DNA of 15,632 nucleotides. Origin: Actinomortierella ambigua (Eukaryota > Mortierellomycota > Mortierellomycetes > Mortierellales > Mortierellaceae). The notes under the pieces are model-generated. The model was not told the DNA's origin. It worked only from the letters and a program-made list of their open reading frames with translations, and searched no databases. The position numbers and the translations under genes are program-made. Of the stretch, positions 7,632 through 15,632 are shown piece by piece. The stretch spans positions 1-15,632 of the forward strand of contig JAAAJB010000723.1 of the NCBI GenBank assembly GCA_016098155.1, written 5' to 3'. The number at the start of each line of letters is the position of its first letter. The stretch's first letter is position 1.

Positions 7632-9488
7632 TTATAATTCTTTCACGGTATGGTAGTCCCTGTAACAGTTCCTTGTGGAGTTAAGGCAAAGGGGCACTTC
7701 GCATGCTGCACACCACACTTGGCTCTTCGGAGTGCTGCGCACGCTCATCTTCCCGTTGAAGACCTTCCACGAGCACCATCTACAAGTGGACCGACTATCC
7801 CTCACTTCAGCAGGATGAAGGCCAGAGCTGAATCGCTCTATAGGGAGTCGAAAGTTTTTCGTTACTCGGACTTGAGGAATGGAGTCCTTTTCGTCACTCT
7901 CATCCTCACCTTTCCACCCCTTGTGCAACTGTTTGTTAAGTGCACCAACTGAATCGACAAGCTCCCAAATGAGGCGATCTCGGAAATCGTCGTGGGAAAG
8001 AAGAGACCCTTTGCGACTTGAGATCAAGTACGAGTTGACGATGGCAGTCTCTAGCAGCCAGAAAAAGAGCGGCATCCAGTTCCGTCGAGTGGGTTGTTGA
8101 ATGTTGTGATATGACTTCAGTTGATCTGCGATATCGACACCACCCATAATGTGGTTGTACTCGTCGACGACTTTGGGAATCGTCAGCGTCTTTGTGGGTG
8201 AGTTGCCGAATACTGCTCTCACTTTGGCTGCGTTTGTGCTTGTTTCTCGTGGACGGCTTCTCTCGCGACTGACCTCCCATGTGTCGCCTTCCATACCATG
8301 GATGGTAGTCAACATGCTGACAGGGCCATCGTCTTGCCATAGCACCGCCAACACGCCGCCTACGACGACACCTGAGCGAGTATCCCAGTCAAGCTTCGCG
8401 GACTTATAAACCTGGAGCTCTTTGGGGAATCCTCCCGTGCTTCGCACCGTGCCACATGCGCCGTAGCCTTCATCCCTGAGACGCTGAAAAAGCTTCACAC
8501 TTGAGAAGTAGTTATTCATGAAGATGTTGTAAGGTCTTTGGGCGGGAAGTTGTGTGACCAGGTGATAGACGATGCTCTCCGTGCAACTGAATCCGGACAA
8601 GCTTGTCGCTGGAGGTGGAGCAACGCGGGATGATGGCAAGAATGTGAAGGTGTACCCAGATTCACAGAGCGAAAAAATCTTGTATCCTTCCGGTATTGGC
8701 TTGTTCTTGGTGCGATCTGTGTGCATGCTCCGATCGGTAAAACGCACCACCATTTCGTCTACCGAGACGTTTGTCGCCGGAGTGTAGAGACGCTTTGAGG
8801 TATCGCGAATGTGCGAAAGTAGAGGCTCTACTTTATCAAAGTAGTTCTTGACAGGTGCGTCAGGGGCAGAGACATGTACGAATCTCTTGATCTGTTCGTA
8901 GCGGGTGGCCGTCATGAGTGCGGAGATCTTGTGGATGGGTCCCGAAGGCGACTTGTTCCACAGCGCCCGAGTTGTTCCCACCTGGTGGAGTCCTTGGTAC
9001 ATCGTCAGCGCAATCCAGACAATCAGATCTCTCAGGGTGATGCCTGTCCAGGCTAGACCAACGGACCCGGCATTCTTCATGATTGCATACGAATTGGTGT
9101 TGGTCACAATCGTCTGGAGGATGGAATCGTTAAAGAACAGTCGAAAGATAGCAGCAGGAGAAGCTGATCCAAGGCTGAATACTTCATGGGTATTGACGTA
9201 CGCCTCGAGCACGGTTCGAGGCAAAGGCTGGAATGCTGGAGGGGGAGGCAGAACTACGGTTCGTTTGCTCGATCGTCTATTCCTTCCCGCCTCTTGGACT
9301 ATCATGTCGACATCTTCTTCCTCATCGTCCTGGATACCGTTCTCCTCCACCAAGTCGATGAGTGGCCGGCGCTGGATCAATGGCATAAACCATTCCTGGC
9401 CACTCACCAGTGAAGAATCTTCTGTCATGAAGTCGAATGGGGCTATGGAACGGTATGGGGACAGAGACATGGTTGTCATGAGGAGCAT
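7632..9488 (-). CDS. piggyBac-family transposase (DDE_Tnp_1_7 type), catalytic Asp2 replaced by Asn
   Basis: The 618-aa protein is uninterrupted (ATGs at 9488, 9479 and 9470 are possible starts). Residues 40-70 are acidic and 70-76 basic (NRRSSKR), as in piggyBac N-terminal regions. The catalytic domain spans about 115-490. The family uses an Asp triad plus a fourth Asp: here Asp244 (VSVDEMVVRF) and Asp452/Asp455 (GGVDIADQ) are present, but the second position, normally Asp in DNYFSS, is Asn325 (FMNNYFSS; codon AAT at 8514-8516). A cysteine-rich C-terminal zinc-binding end is complete: C569, C572, C593, C596, C601, C608 and H613. Such proteins bind element ends and cut at TTAA. The Asn would be expected to impair catalysis, so this is either a very young dead copy or a protein kept for binding rather than cutting. 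Length matches the usual 550-650 aa. Confidence 0.95.
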   Translation of the reverse strand: MLLMTTMSLSPYRSIAPFDFMTEDSSLVSGQEWFMPLIQRRPLIDLVEENGIQDDEEEDVDMIVQEAGRNRRSSKRTVVLPPPPAFQPLPRTVLEAYVNTHEVFSLGSASPAAIFRLFFNDSILQTIVTNTNSYAIMKNAGSVGLAWTGITLRDLIVWIALTMYQGLHQVGTTRALWNKSPSGPIHKISALMTATRYEQIKRFVHVSAPDAPVKNYFDKVEPLLSHIRDTSKRLYTPATNVSVDEMVVRFTDRSMHTDRTKNKPIPEGYKIFSLCESGYTFTFLPSSRVAPPPATSLSGFSCTESIVYHLVTQLPAQRPYNIFMNNYFSSVKLFQRLRDEGYGACGTVRSTGGFPKELQVYKSAKLDWDTRSGVVVGGVLAVLWQDDGPVSMLTTIHGMEGDTWEVSRERSRPRETSTNAAKVRAVFGNSPTKTLTIPKVVDEYNHIMGGVDIADQLKSYHNIQQPTRRNWMPLFFWLLETAIVNSYLISSRKGSLLSHDDFRDRLIWELVDSVGALNKQLHKGWKGEDESDEKDSIPQVRVTKNFRLPIERFSSGLHPAEVRDSRSTCRWCSWKVFNGKMSVRSTPKSQVWCAACEVPLCLNSTRNCYRDYHTVKEL

Positions 9489-10930
9489 GCAGGCTCATTG
9501 AGTGTCGGAATGATTCATTTGACATCAGCGGAGTCCTGTCCCCCGAGTCGGCAAATCTAGTTTCAGAGGTCCTCACCCAAGTAGTTTACAAGAAAAAAAA
9601 AACAAGCAAAACAATTTAAAATAAGTGAAGAAATTCGCCTACACGATTGGTCGCATTTTTACAAAGCGCCAGGTGATCAATCGCGTCGCCAGCCCCTCTC
9701 CTCACCTTGATAGCATGGTCATCCACACTACCCATGCCTTTAGTGACCACGAGGAAGGTGAGCACGCATGTCGAAAGTCGACTAGTGTCGTCAATCGTAG
9801 ACACCCCTTCTATTTTATTTTTTGCTCTCTCTTTTGACCTGGTACGAAGGCTTGCAGTAAGGATCTTTTTTCTGGACGAGCGTGATATCAAACACAGCGA
9901 TTCTAATGTTCAGCACCACCAATGACATCAAATTTAACGGAAATTCAAGGAAAGCTCTTTAGCCTAATAGTGTCCAAGCTGAATAGACTCCATCCTCTGA
10001 AACGAATGCAAGAATATTTGTTTGTATGAGCTGCGTTTTGTAATTTTTAATAGGATCAAGTGCATATCACTCGAAATATGAGTGATCGCGGCATTCTTGT
10101 GGGATCGATTGATTTCTACGAATATCCGAGTTGTTTTTTGTACATGTGGACCCCTAAACACCCGGGTTGTGGGACACTTTGGCTTCACTAGCCTCTTGGT
10201 GTTCTTTCGTACTACCGGATTGCGTTAACAACATTGAGTCTAAATAGTACAGTACATCTACACGCTCCCGCAGAAAACCCATGGTAAGGTTCTTCTGGAT
10301 GACCCCTCGCCCAAATGCATCCTACCTCATCTCCACAACCCGACCATTCTTGTCCTCAATGTACTAAGCAGCGTAACACGCCACTCTTGGCATCAACACT
10401 GCGTGTGACCACAATCGCTACCCTCCTCCTCTTCCGTGTAACAGTACCTTTGTGCAGGCACTACACACTTTCAAGTGAGGCATTATGAGAATGAACATGA
10501 AATTTTGGTCGCCGTACAAGCAGTTAAACTGATCAAGGTCTTCTTATTCTTGACCCGTCCAAAAAGCCATCCTTGGCAAGGCTGTTAGGTGGTATTGCAG
10601 TCTCCTCAACCCCTCAACCCCTTTTGTTGCCTAGTCATACATTCAACAACCGCTGCGCGTGGGCGCAGAGAAGTGGAGAAGGGTCGGAGCTTGAACATCG
10701 GGCACGGCGGCGGCATGTGGCCACAGCTACTTGCATGCATGTCCTTTCTCAAGGTCCAAGCCGTTTTGTACACACACCAAAGCACGAAGCGAGTGCCAAT
10801 ATTGGCTTTCTCGATGGTTTTTTTTTTGACTTCGGATTGCGTGAGAACGCCGACAAAGTTGTTCATTGCTCCCTGGGAACATGTCGAAAGTGGTTTGCTA
10901 GATCCAACGTGGCTTCACGGCGCGGGAGTG
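9489..10930. other. Gene-poor stretch between the transposase and the trefoil-like gene
   Basis: About 1.4 kb on both strands was read without finding a gene. Open frames are under about 120 codons and lack domain-like sequence. It includes the presumed transposase promoter region (an A-rich run at 9591-9601) and several TTAA tetramers (9616, 9934, about 10046, 10225) that could mark a transposon border, but no inverted ends were recognised. No tRNA or structured RNA could be supported. Confidence 0.5.
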
Positions 10931-10938
10931 TATAAATA
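10931..10938 (+). promoter_or_regulatory. TATA box (TATAAATA) of the trefoil-like gene
   Basis: This is a perfect TATA element. Transcription would start about 25-35 bp downstream, near 10960-10970, in a CT-rich stretch. A run of 11 G (10943-10953) lies between the TATA box and the expected start. The downstream gene has C-ending codon preference and a good start context, consistent with a strongly expressed gene. Confidence 0.75.
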
Positions 10939-11011
10939 CGAAGGGGGGGGGGGAGAATGTCTTTCCTTCTCATTCCAACTCCCTATTTTTATTCCAGTCT
11001 TCCAACAAGAG

Positions 11012-11140
11012 GTAATTCACCTCACCTGTTCTTCTCTGCATGCTCTCCTCACACGGACTGATATCACCCCATGTGTCGTTGATGAACTCACCGTTTTGAC
11101 GACTGGGCCACTCTCTATTTTCCTTTGTTTCTTCAAACAG
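11012..11140 (+). other. Probable 5'-UTR intron of the trefoil-like gene
   Basis: The donor is AG|GTAATT at 11012 and the acceptor follows a pyrimidine-rich stretch, ending CTTCAAACAG at 11140. This would remove 129 bp including ATG triplets at 11040, 11070 and 11081 that would otherwise precede the start codon, leaving a 19-nt piece before ATG 11160. A CTGAT branch-like site lies near 11068. It is inferred from splice signals only. Confidence 0.6.
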
Positions 11141-11159
11141 ACACTACCTCTCACCAAAA

Positions 11160-11642
11160 ATGGCAAACTCCATTCTCATCCTGGCCCTCCTCGCTCTGGT
11201 CCTGCACCTCCAAGTAGCAGTGCAGGCGAGCGGCATGAGCACGCCGCTGCGCATCCAGACCTACCTGCCCAACCTATTCATTCGCATGGACACAGTAAAC
11301 AACCCGGACAAGCCGATTCTGGTCGACTCTGTGAGCGAGGACACGGGCCGTGTCTGGAATCTGGAATACTCGTACCCAAACAACGAGAACGTGTTCCTGA
11401 TCCGCAACTGGCACACGGGCGACCGCATCACTGGACGTGCTGCTGAGAACACGGGTCTCTGGGGCGCCGCTTATGAGCAGTCTCTGTGGGAGCGTGTTGC
11501 CAAGGACGACTCCACTCCCAACTTCTTCATTCAGCTCGTCGGCACCAACTTGGTCTGGACCCTCACCGAGGATCACCGCGTCATCCTCACTAACCGCACT
11601 GGTGTCGAGAGCCAGCTGTGGGATTTCCAAATCCTTGTTTGA
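11160..11642 (+). CDS. Small secreted beta-trefoil-like (ricin-B-lectin-like fold) protein
   Basis: The product is 160 aa from an ATG with A at -3 and G at +4. Residues 1-23 (MANSILILALLALVLHLQVAVQA) form a signal peptide, and the mature protein is about 137 aa. No cysteine is seen in the mature part, so no disulfides. It can be read as three units of about 40 residues, each ending with an aromatic motif: RVWNLEY (about residue 66), SLWERVA (about 109) and QLWDFQI (about 153). The last fits the QxW signature of ricin-B-type lectin domains. Three such units make a beta-trefoil, a fold often used to bind carbohydrate. There is no catalytic or toxin domain. The codons strongly favour C in the third position (VTNLVWT-type stretches), unlike the neighbouring transposase, and with the TATA box and leader intron this suggests high expression. 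AATAAA lies 60 bp after the stop. The fold is inferred from internal periodicity, and sugar binding is not shown. Confidence 0.85.
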   Translation: MANSILILALLALVLHLQVAVQASGMSTPLRIQTYLPNLFIRMDTVNNPDKPILVDSVSEDTGRVWNLEYSYPNNENVFLIRNWHTGDRITGRAAENTGLWGAAYEQSLWERVAKDDSTPNFFIQLVGTNLVWTLTEDHRVILTNRTGVESQLWDFQILV

Positions 11643-11701
11643 GGCGTAGACATGAAGGCAAAGTGTTCTCTCTCCCCCCCTTTCTACCCATATCGTGATG
11701 A

Positions 11702-11707
11702 AATAAA
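11702..11707 (+). terminator. AATAAA polyadenylation signal of the trefoil-like gene
   Basis: A canonical hexamer 59 bp after the stop codon, followed by a T-rich stretch (11725-11744), the usual arrangement for fungal 3' ends. Confidence 0.7.
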
Positions 11708-11837
11708 CTTTTCCAATGATGCTAGTTGTTGTTTTTCTTCTTTAAAAAAAAATAATATGATAATAAAGGAAGGGGCGGGGTACTGTACAAAGCTATGTGA
11801 TGCAAAATGGCTTTCTCTTTTACGGTGAATTATACAA

Positions 11838-11864
11838 GGGGGAAGGGAGGGGGGGGGAGAGGGG
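11838..11864 (+). other. G-run cluster with G-quadruplex potential
   Basis: Four G-runs (5, 3, 9 and 4 G) are separated by loops of 1-3 bases. They lie between the 3' end of the + gene and the stop of the convergent kinesin gene, so on the kinesin transcript this is a C-rich 3' UTR stretch. The pattern meets the usual G4 rule; whether it folds or acts in 3' end formation is unknown. Confidence 0.5.
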
Positions 11865-11904
11865 AAGGAAAGTTCTCCGAATATCCTAAAAAAAAAATTG
11901 CTCT

Positions 11905-14900
11905 CTACGAAGTGGGTAGCATGCTACGACGCCGGCTCGCACGCTCCTTCGCCGTATCATATACACTTTCAATCTCCTCCAATGTCAATCGAGTCGACAG
12001 ACGGTGGTGCGCAGGCAGCGACTTTCGCCGGAGAGCACTAGCAGAGCCGGCGTCATACTCCTCTACATCCTCCCAGGCCCCCTCGTCCAACATCATGGCT
12101 GACAGCGTCGATGCCGTCGATCCCTTTTCACTCGTTCCATCATTACTACTCATCATCGGCAAGGAGGAAGAGGATGATGACGACGACGACAACGATGATG
12201 ATGATGATAAGACTGAACCCATGCCAGAGCGTCCTGATATATGGTCATGCTCCAGGATGGCCGTGGTCGGAGTTGAAGTCGCATGATGCCCAATCGCCGA
12301 TGACGCCGTCAAACTGCTGCTGACAGACGGCGGCGTCAATGGCTTGACTGGGACGGGAAGCCCCGACTTTCGACGAGACGATGAGGCGCTGCTGTGGCCA
12401 AAGGCAATCGCTGGTATAGATGGGCCGTCCGCCGCACTCTTGACGTTGCTATCGCCATCATCATTTTCAGTTATTCCAGGGCTCATGGTGCTGCTCGATC
12501 CCATGGTGGTGACCGTCCTCAGAGGCGTTGCCGTCGTGGTCCCACTTGTTGAGGCGACTCCTCGACCTCTACCTCCACTGAGTGGCGATAGTCTTGCTCC
12601 TGGGCGAAAGCTCAATCGTCGTGATACATCGCCGACACTTGTCCCTGCAGGTCTGCCCGCGCGCCTCTGAAGGATCTGCTGGTAGCTAGGAATCTCCTTG
12701 GGTGGCGTGATATTGGGCATGGCGGCGCCTCTGGCTCTGGGTCCCGATAGAGGGGGCGTCAGAGTGGAAGAGGTCGTGGTCGCTCTTAATTTCCTCCGCA
12801 AGCCAACATCTCGCATTGGACCTCCTCCTCCTCCTCCTGTTCCTCCTCCTGTGCCACCCGAGGTACCACTGCCCAAGGTAGATCTAGTGGCGGCTCCTCG
12901 CATGAGCAGTGTCCCACCCAAGCTTCTACGCCGAGATGCCGAAGACACCGTCGCTGCTGCAAAGGACGCCTTCGTAGCCATGGACTTGTTGACGTTAGAG
13001 GTGGCGGAACCTGTAGCAGCCGCAGGCAAGCGGCCAGCAAACGACATGCTGGCTAGTCGAGATGTCGGAGGCGAAAGTCCAGAAGGCAACATGGCGAATG
13101 GTGTCGATGATGATCCTTGATCTTTGAATGATGGGGAATTAATTACCGTCGCTTCGTGGTGGTGTTGACTGCCACCGCCATCCCGCATTTCGATATCCGC
13201 AGCACTTGGACTTGAGTCCCCTGCTGAGGACCATTTTCCGGGATTGGTCATCGGTGGTAGCTCCTGCTGTTGTTGTTGTTGCTGTTGCTGCTCCGGTGAT
13301 CTCATTCCGCCAACAGCTGTGAATCGAGCGGCGCTGGTTCGGTATCCTGATGACACGGAAGACGACGGCGGAGAGGCCTTCATCCGCTTCCCGCTGCCAT
13401 ACTCAGTGTCATGTCCTGTTGCCACACTACTCAAATGTCGTGGGCGCTTGCTTGGGCTGGTCACATAGTTGATAAAAGGTGATGAAGAGGATGAGGACGA
13501 GGACGAAGGGGCGCCAACAGCGGCGGAACGGGTACTGGAAGAGGCTACTACTCTTTGAGCTCCCTTGGAGAGTTCGCTCTTCACAGCATGTGCAATGCGC
13601 CTGGACGCACCACCACCACTGCCGCCACTCGCTTCTGTTATCGTCGGTGTTGCCACACGTCGTGCTCCCCCACTCAACCCGGTCACGAAGCGGGGCGTGG
13701 ACTGATTGGTCGTTCGAGCATGGCTGGTCGATGATCCCGCAGGTGTGGTCTGGTGATGATGATCTGTGATTAATGGTGATGAGGATAGATCATTGCCACT
13801 GCTGCTGGCCGCTGCCTCGCGGAGGAGTTGGGGAAGTGACCGTGCTGGAGGAGCCATTGTTGCAGTGGGGTCCCGAATGCCCGTTGTCAGTCGTTCGTCG
13901 TCTTCTTCGACCACATCCAACGAAAAGTTGACGTTGCGCTTCGTCGGTGTTGGCACCAGCCTCGGTTGCCGCAAGCCTCCTCGAACCCTTTTCCGTACAG
14001 GCGAGAAGACCACTCCGGGCAATGGGCTGGGCTTCTTACGCGGCGTGGTCACAATCCTGTTCTGCGATGGGCTGTTGAGAGGCGGGGATTCGCCACCGTC
14101 GCCTCCAGGAAATAGGCGGATAGGCGACTGGTCACCAAAGAGACTACTTGTTCCCAGAGCCACATTGGTGTCCACTGTGTCCATAGAAATGTGTGGCAAG
14201 ATGTTGGATGTCGTGTATCGCTGCTTCTTGACGGGCGTCTGAGGCACATCGGGTAGAATAGACATGATACGCGAACCCTTGAGGCCAATCGTCTTCTTGC
14301 GAGGGCTGGTAAAGTGGCTTCCTGAAAAGGGTATAGAAGTCGAGGATGGCTCGACTGCCATCGCTAGTGACTGGTCCGGAAGCATATACTGAATCCGCCG
14401 CGTCATGTCGGTAAAGCTTGAGATGGCCGACATGTACACGTCATTGAGTGTCGCCGTCGGTTTGCCCTGCTCCTCCGCAGAGTCAATCTCCGGTCGTAAC
14501 CCAACCAAAGAACGGGCGTTCAGAGCCATGAAGTCCTTGAGCGATCCAAACTGCTCACTCAGGGCCTGGTCCGATAACTCCAATTTTGTGGCCAAAATCT
14601 TGTTGTGCGACTCAAGGGCCTGGCTCTTCTTCTCCAGCTCGTATAGTCGCTCAAAGGGGAATCCCATCCTGGTAAGGTTTGCCTGCTGCTCCAAAGTCTG
14701 GATGCTAACTGCGTACATTTTGAGGGTGTCCTCCTGATCCTGCATCTTGCTGGAAAGCTCAAGAATGTGGGTGTTCAGACGGTCAGTAAGGTCGTCGACG
14801 ATGGAAACATATGACGAAGCCTTGCTGATAGAGCTATTGAGGTTCGCTGCCGTACCAGCAGCTGTTACTGAAGATTGGACATTGTCGCTCTCCTCCTTGT

Positions 14901-15503
14901 TTGCCAGTTCTAGCTCGATCTGATCCCGCTGCTCTATAGCCTTCTTCTTCGCCTCATCAAAACCGGCCCGCCAATGGTATAAGGTCGACAACCGCTCCGA
15001 CAAGACAAACAACTTGGCCTGCAGCTGGGCATAGCCCATTTCCTGATCGCGAGCTGTCTGGAATGTGGCGCGGACCTTATAGATCATGTCTTCAAGCTCT
15101 CGACGATGGGCTTCTTGTTGCAGTCTCATCTTCTCAATGCTCTCCTGACCGGCCTGTCGCTGTAGCTTGGTCTTGAGATCACCCACCTCCTGACGCAGCT
15201 CATAGATCGCCTGCACATACTCTGACACATGGCGGTCGACATTCAGGGTATTCTTTGTCACCTTGGTTGTGATGTTCTTAGCGCGGTTGGCATACTTTAG
15301 AGTGTTGTGAGTCTCCTCGTAGTGCTGGCTGGATGGGCTGACACACGCAATCATCACCGTCTTGCAATTTCCACCAAGTGAGAACTTGAGCAGCCGAGTC
15401 AGCTTGCTGTCGCGGTAAGGGATATGTGCTTTCCCACGCCGATGATCACAGAGCGCATTGATGCAGTTTCCAAGTGCCAACAGGGATTTGTTGATATTAG
15501 CGC
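11905..15503 (-). CDS. Kinesin-8 family motor protein, C-terminal part (5' exons outside the window)
   Basis: One uninterrupted exon encodes 1198 complete codons plus a split Gly codon. It starts inside the motor domain with the conserved [17 protein letters not shown] and continues through [20 protein letters not shown] and CVSPS to the motor end (about residue 77 of the visible part). The following neck, [19 protein letters not shown], is characteristic of kinesin-8 (fungal Kip3/Klp5/Klp6). These motors walk to plus ends and control microtubule length in the spindle and cytoplasm. Visible residues about 90-205 and 235-315 are coiled-coil-like. The tail is low-complexity with Ser, Gln10 and Gly-rich runs, and has six S/T-P-x-K/R sites between visible residues 399 and 518, an RNVNF motif (522-526) and a TSIP motif (388-391). 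The tail is long for the family. The missing part should hold the P-loop and most of the motor. The acceptor AG is at 15504-15505. Confidence 0.95.
12160..12210 (-). repeat. Serine-codon repeat in the kinesin-8 gene
   Basis: TCN codon runs encode L-S5-L-S9-L in the C-terminal tail. Mixed TCA/TCG/TCC/TCT codons point to an older, selected or mutated tract rather than a fresh microsatellite. The antisense reading gives an apparent acidic (Asp) run, which is a shadow. Confidence 0.85.
13264..13293 (-). repeat. Polyglutamine tract (10 CAG/CAA codons) in the kinesin-8 gene
   Basis: Ten consecutive Gln codons, a mix of CAG and CAA, lie between SPE and ELPP in the disordered tail. Such tracts often vary in length between strains. 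On the other strand they read as a run of Cys codons, which has no support as a gene. Confidence 0.9.
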
Positions 15504-15632
15504 CTAATTAATGAAAGAAAAAATGGTAAGCCACAGGACCCAACCTCGCTAGGCCAAATTAACCAACAAAAAAAAAAAAAAAAAAAAACACCCCCCCCCC
15601 TCTCCCCTTTTTTTGTTCCTAGTGCTGAGGTT
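15504..15632 (-). other. 3' part of a kinesin-8 intron running off the window
   Basis: The exon to the left starts inside a motif that in kinesins is preceded by LREG, and no frame in the last 129 bp encodes that, so the donor must lie beyond 15632. The acceptor is TTCATTAATTAG. The intron is phase 1 (Gly split G|GC). It contains a 21-A run (15568-15588) and a 10-C run (15591-15600) on the + strand. Confidence 0.8.

Larger units (their letters stand above)
6671..9488 (-). mobile_element. piggyBac-family element or relic (two ORFs; ends not resolved)
   Basis: The span is set only by the transposase and the ORF following it on the same strand. piggyBac elements are cut and pasted at TTAA sites and carry short inverted ends. 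TTAA tetramers occur outside the ORFs (6568 on the left; 9616, 9934 and 10225 on the right), but no pair is followed by matching inverted sequence. The true borders may be decayed or farther out, or the transposase may be a captured host gene. Whether the 270-aa ORF belongs to the element is unproven. Confidence 0.5.

Noticed and set aside
8905..9501. 198-codon + strand frame opposite the transposase N-terminus
   Set aside because: It is an antisense shadow of a clearly recognisable transposase.
6568..10228. TTAA pairs as piggyBac target-site duplication and terminal repeats
   Set aside because: Sequences inside the TTAA sites at 5204, 5585 and 6568 were compared by eye with the reverse complements at 9616, 9934, 10046, 10225 and 10525. 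The best was about 8 of 14 matches (6568 with 10046), which is not above chance.
10573..11446. Overlapping + strand frames of 120 and 285 codons before and across the trefoil-like gene
   Set aside because: They run over the TATA box, the leader intron and the out-of-frame part of the real coding sequence, and the composition is not protein-like.
11807..14737. Several long + strand open frames opposite the kinesin exon (including runs of Asp, Cys and Pro codons)
   Set aside because: They mirror the Ser, Gln and Gly repeats of the minus-strand kinesin exon, have no domain or start context of their own, and the minus-strand frame is a clear kinesin.
15592..15632. In-window upstream exon of the kinesin gene
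   Set aside because: No frame of the last bases encodes the kinesin sequence expected before ANINKSLL, so the donor must lie outside the window.

Overview
The window looks like a chromosomal segment of a filamentous fungus. Genes are separate and mostly monocistronic, with TATA boxes, AATAAA signals, short GT-AG introns (112 and about 129 bp) and A-at-minus-3 start contexts. The gene set and the Ser/Gln-rich low-complexity protein style would fit an early-diverging fungus such as a Mortierella relative, but that placement is inference. No rRNA, tRNA, CRISPR or bacterial operon signals were seen.

Layout from left to right. (1) About 1 kb with no recognisable gene. (2) A complete two-exon gene on + (1050-3744) for a GH89 alpha-N-acetylglucosaminidase (NAGLU type), with a signal peptide or anchor and both catalytic glutamates. 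(3) On -, a small secreted four-cysteine protein (4268-4756) with its own TATA box. (4) About 1.3 kb of gene-poor DNA, followed by a decayed second copy of that secreted-protein gene (6029-6405, -), broken by in-frame stops and a frame change. (5) Two non-overlapping ORFs on -: an intact piggyBac-family transposase (7632-9488) and, 148 bp downstream of it, an unrecognised 270-aa protein (6671-7483). (6) About 1.4 kb without a gene. (7) A TATA-driven gene on + with a probable 5'-UTR intron, encoding a small secreted beta-trefoil-like protein (11160-11642). (8) Converging on it from the right, the 3' part of a kinesin-8 motor gene (11905-15503, -). Its upstream exons lie outside the window, behind an intron of which at least 129 bp is visible.

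The genes do not form a pathway. Three of the products (GH89 enzyme, four-Cys protein, trefoil-like protein) are predicted to enter the secretory pathway. The kinesin is a mitotic/microtubule housekeeping gene, and the piggyBac ORF is a mobile or captured element.

The points most worth a second look are: the live/dead pair of secreted-protein genes, whose sequence pattern recalls actinobacterial secreted proteins; the Asp-to-Asn change at the second catalytic position of an otherwise uninterrupted piggyBac transposase; the unknown ORF beside it; and a compact block of CDK-type sites plus PP1- and EB1-docking-like motifs in the kinesin-8 tail.
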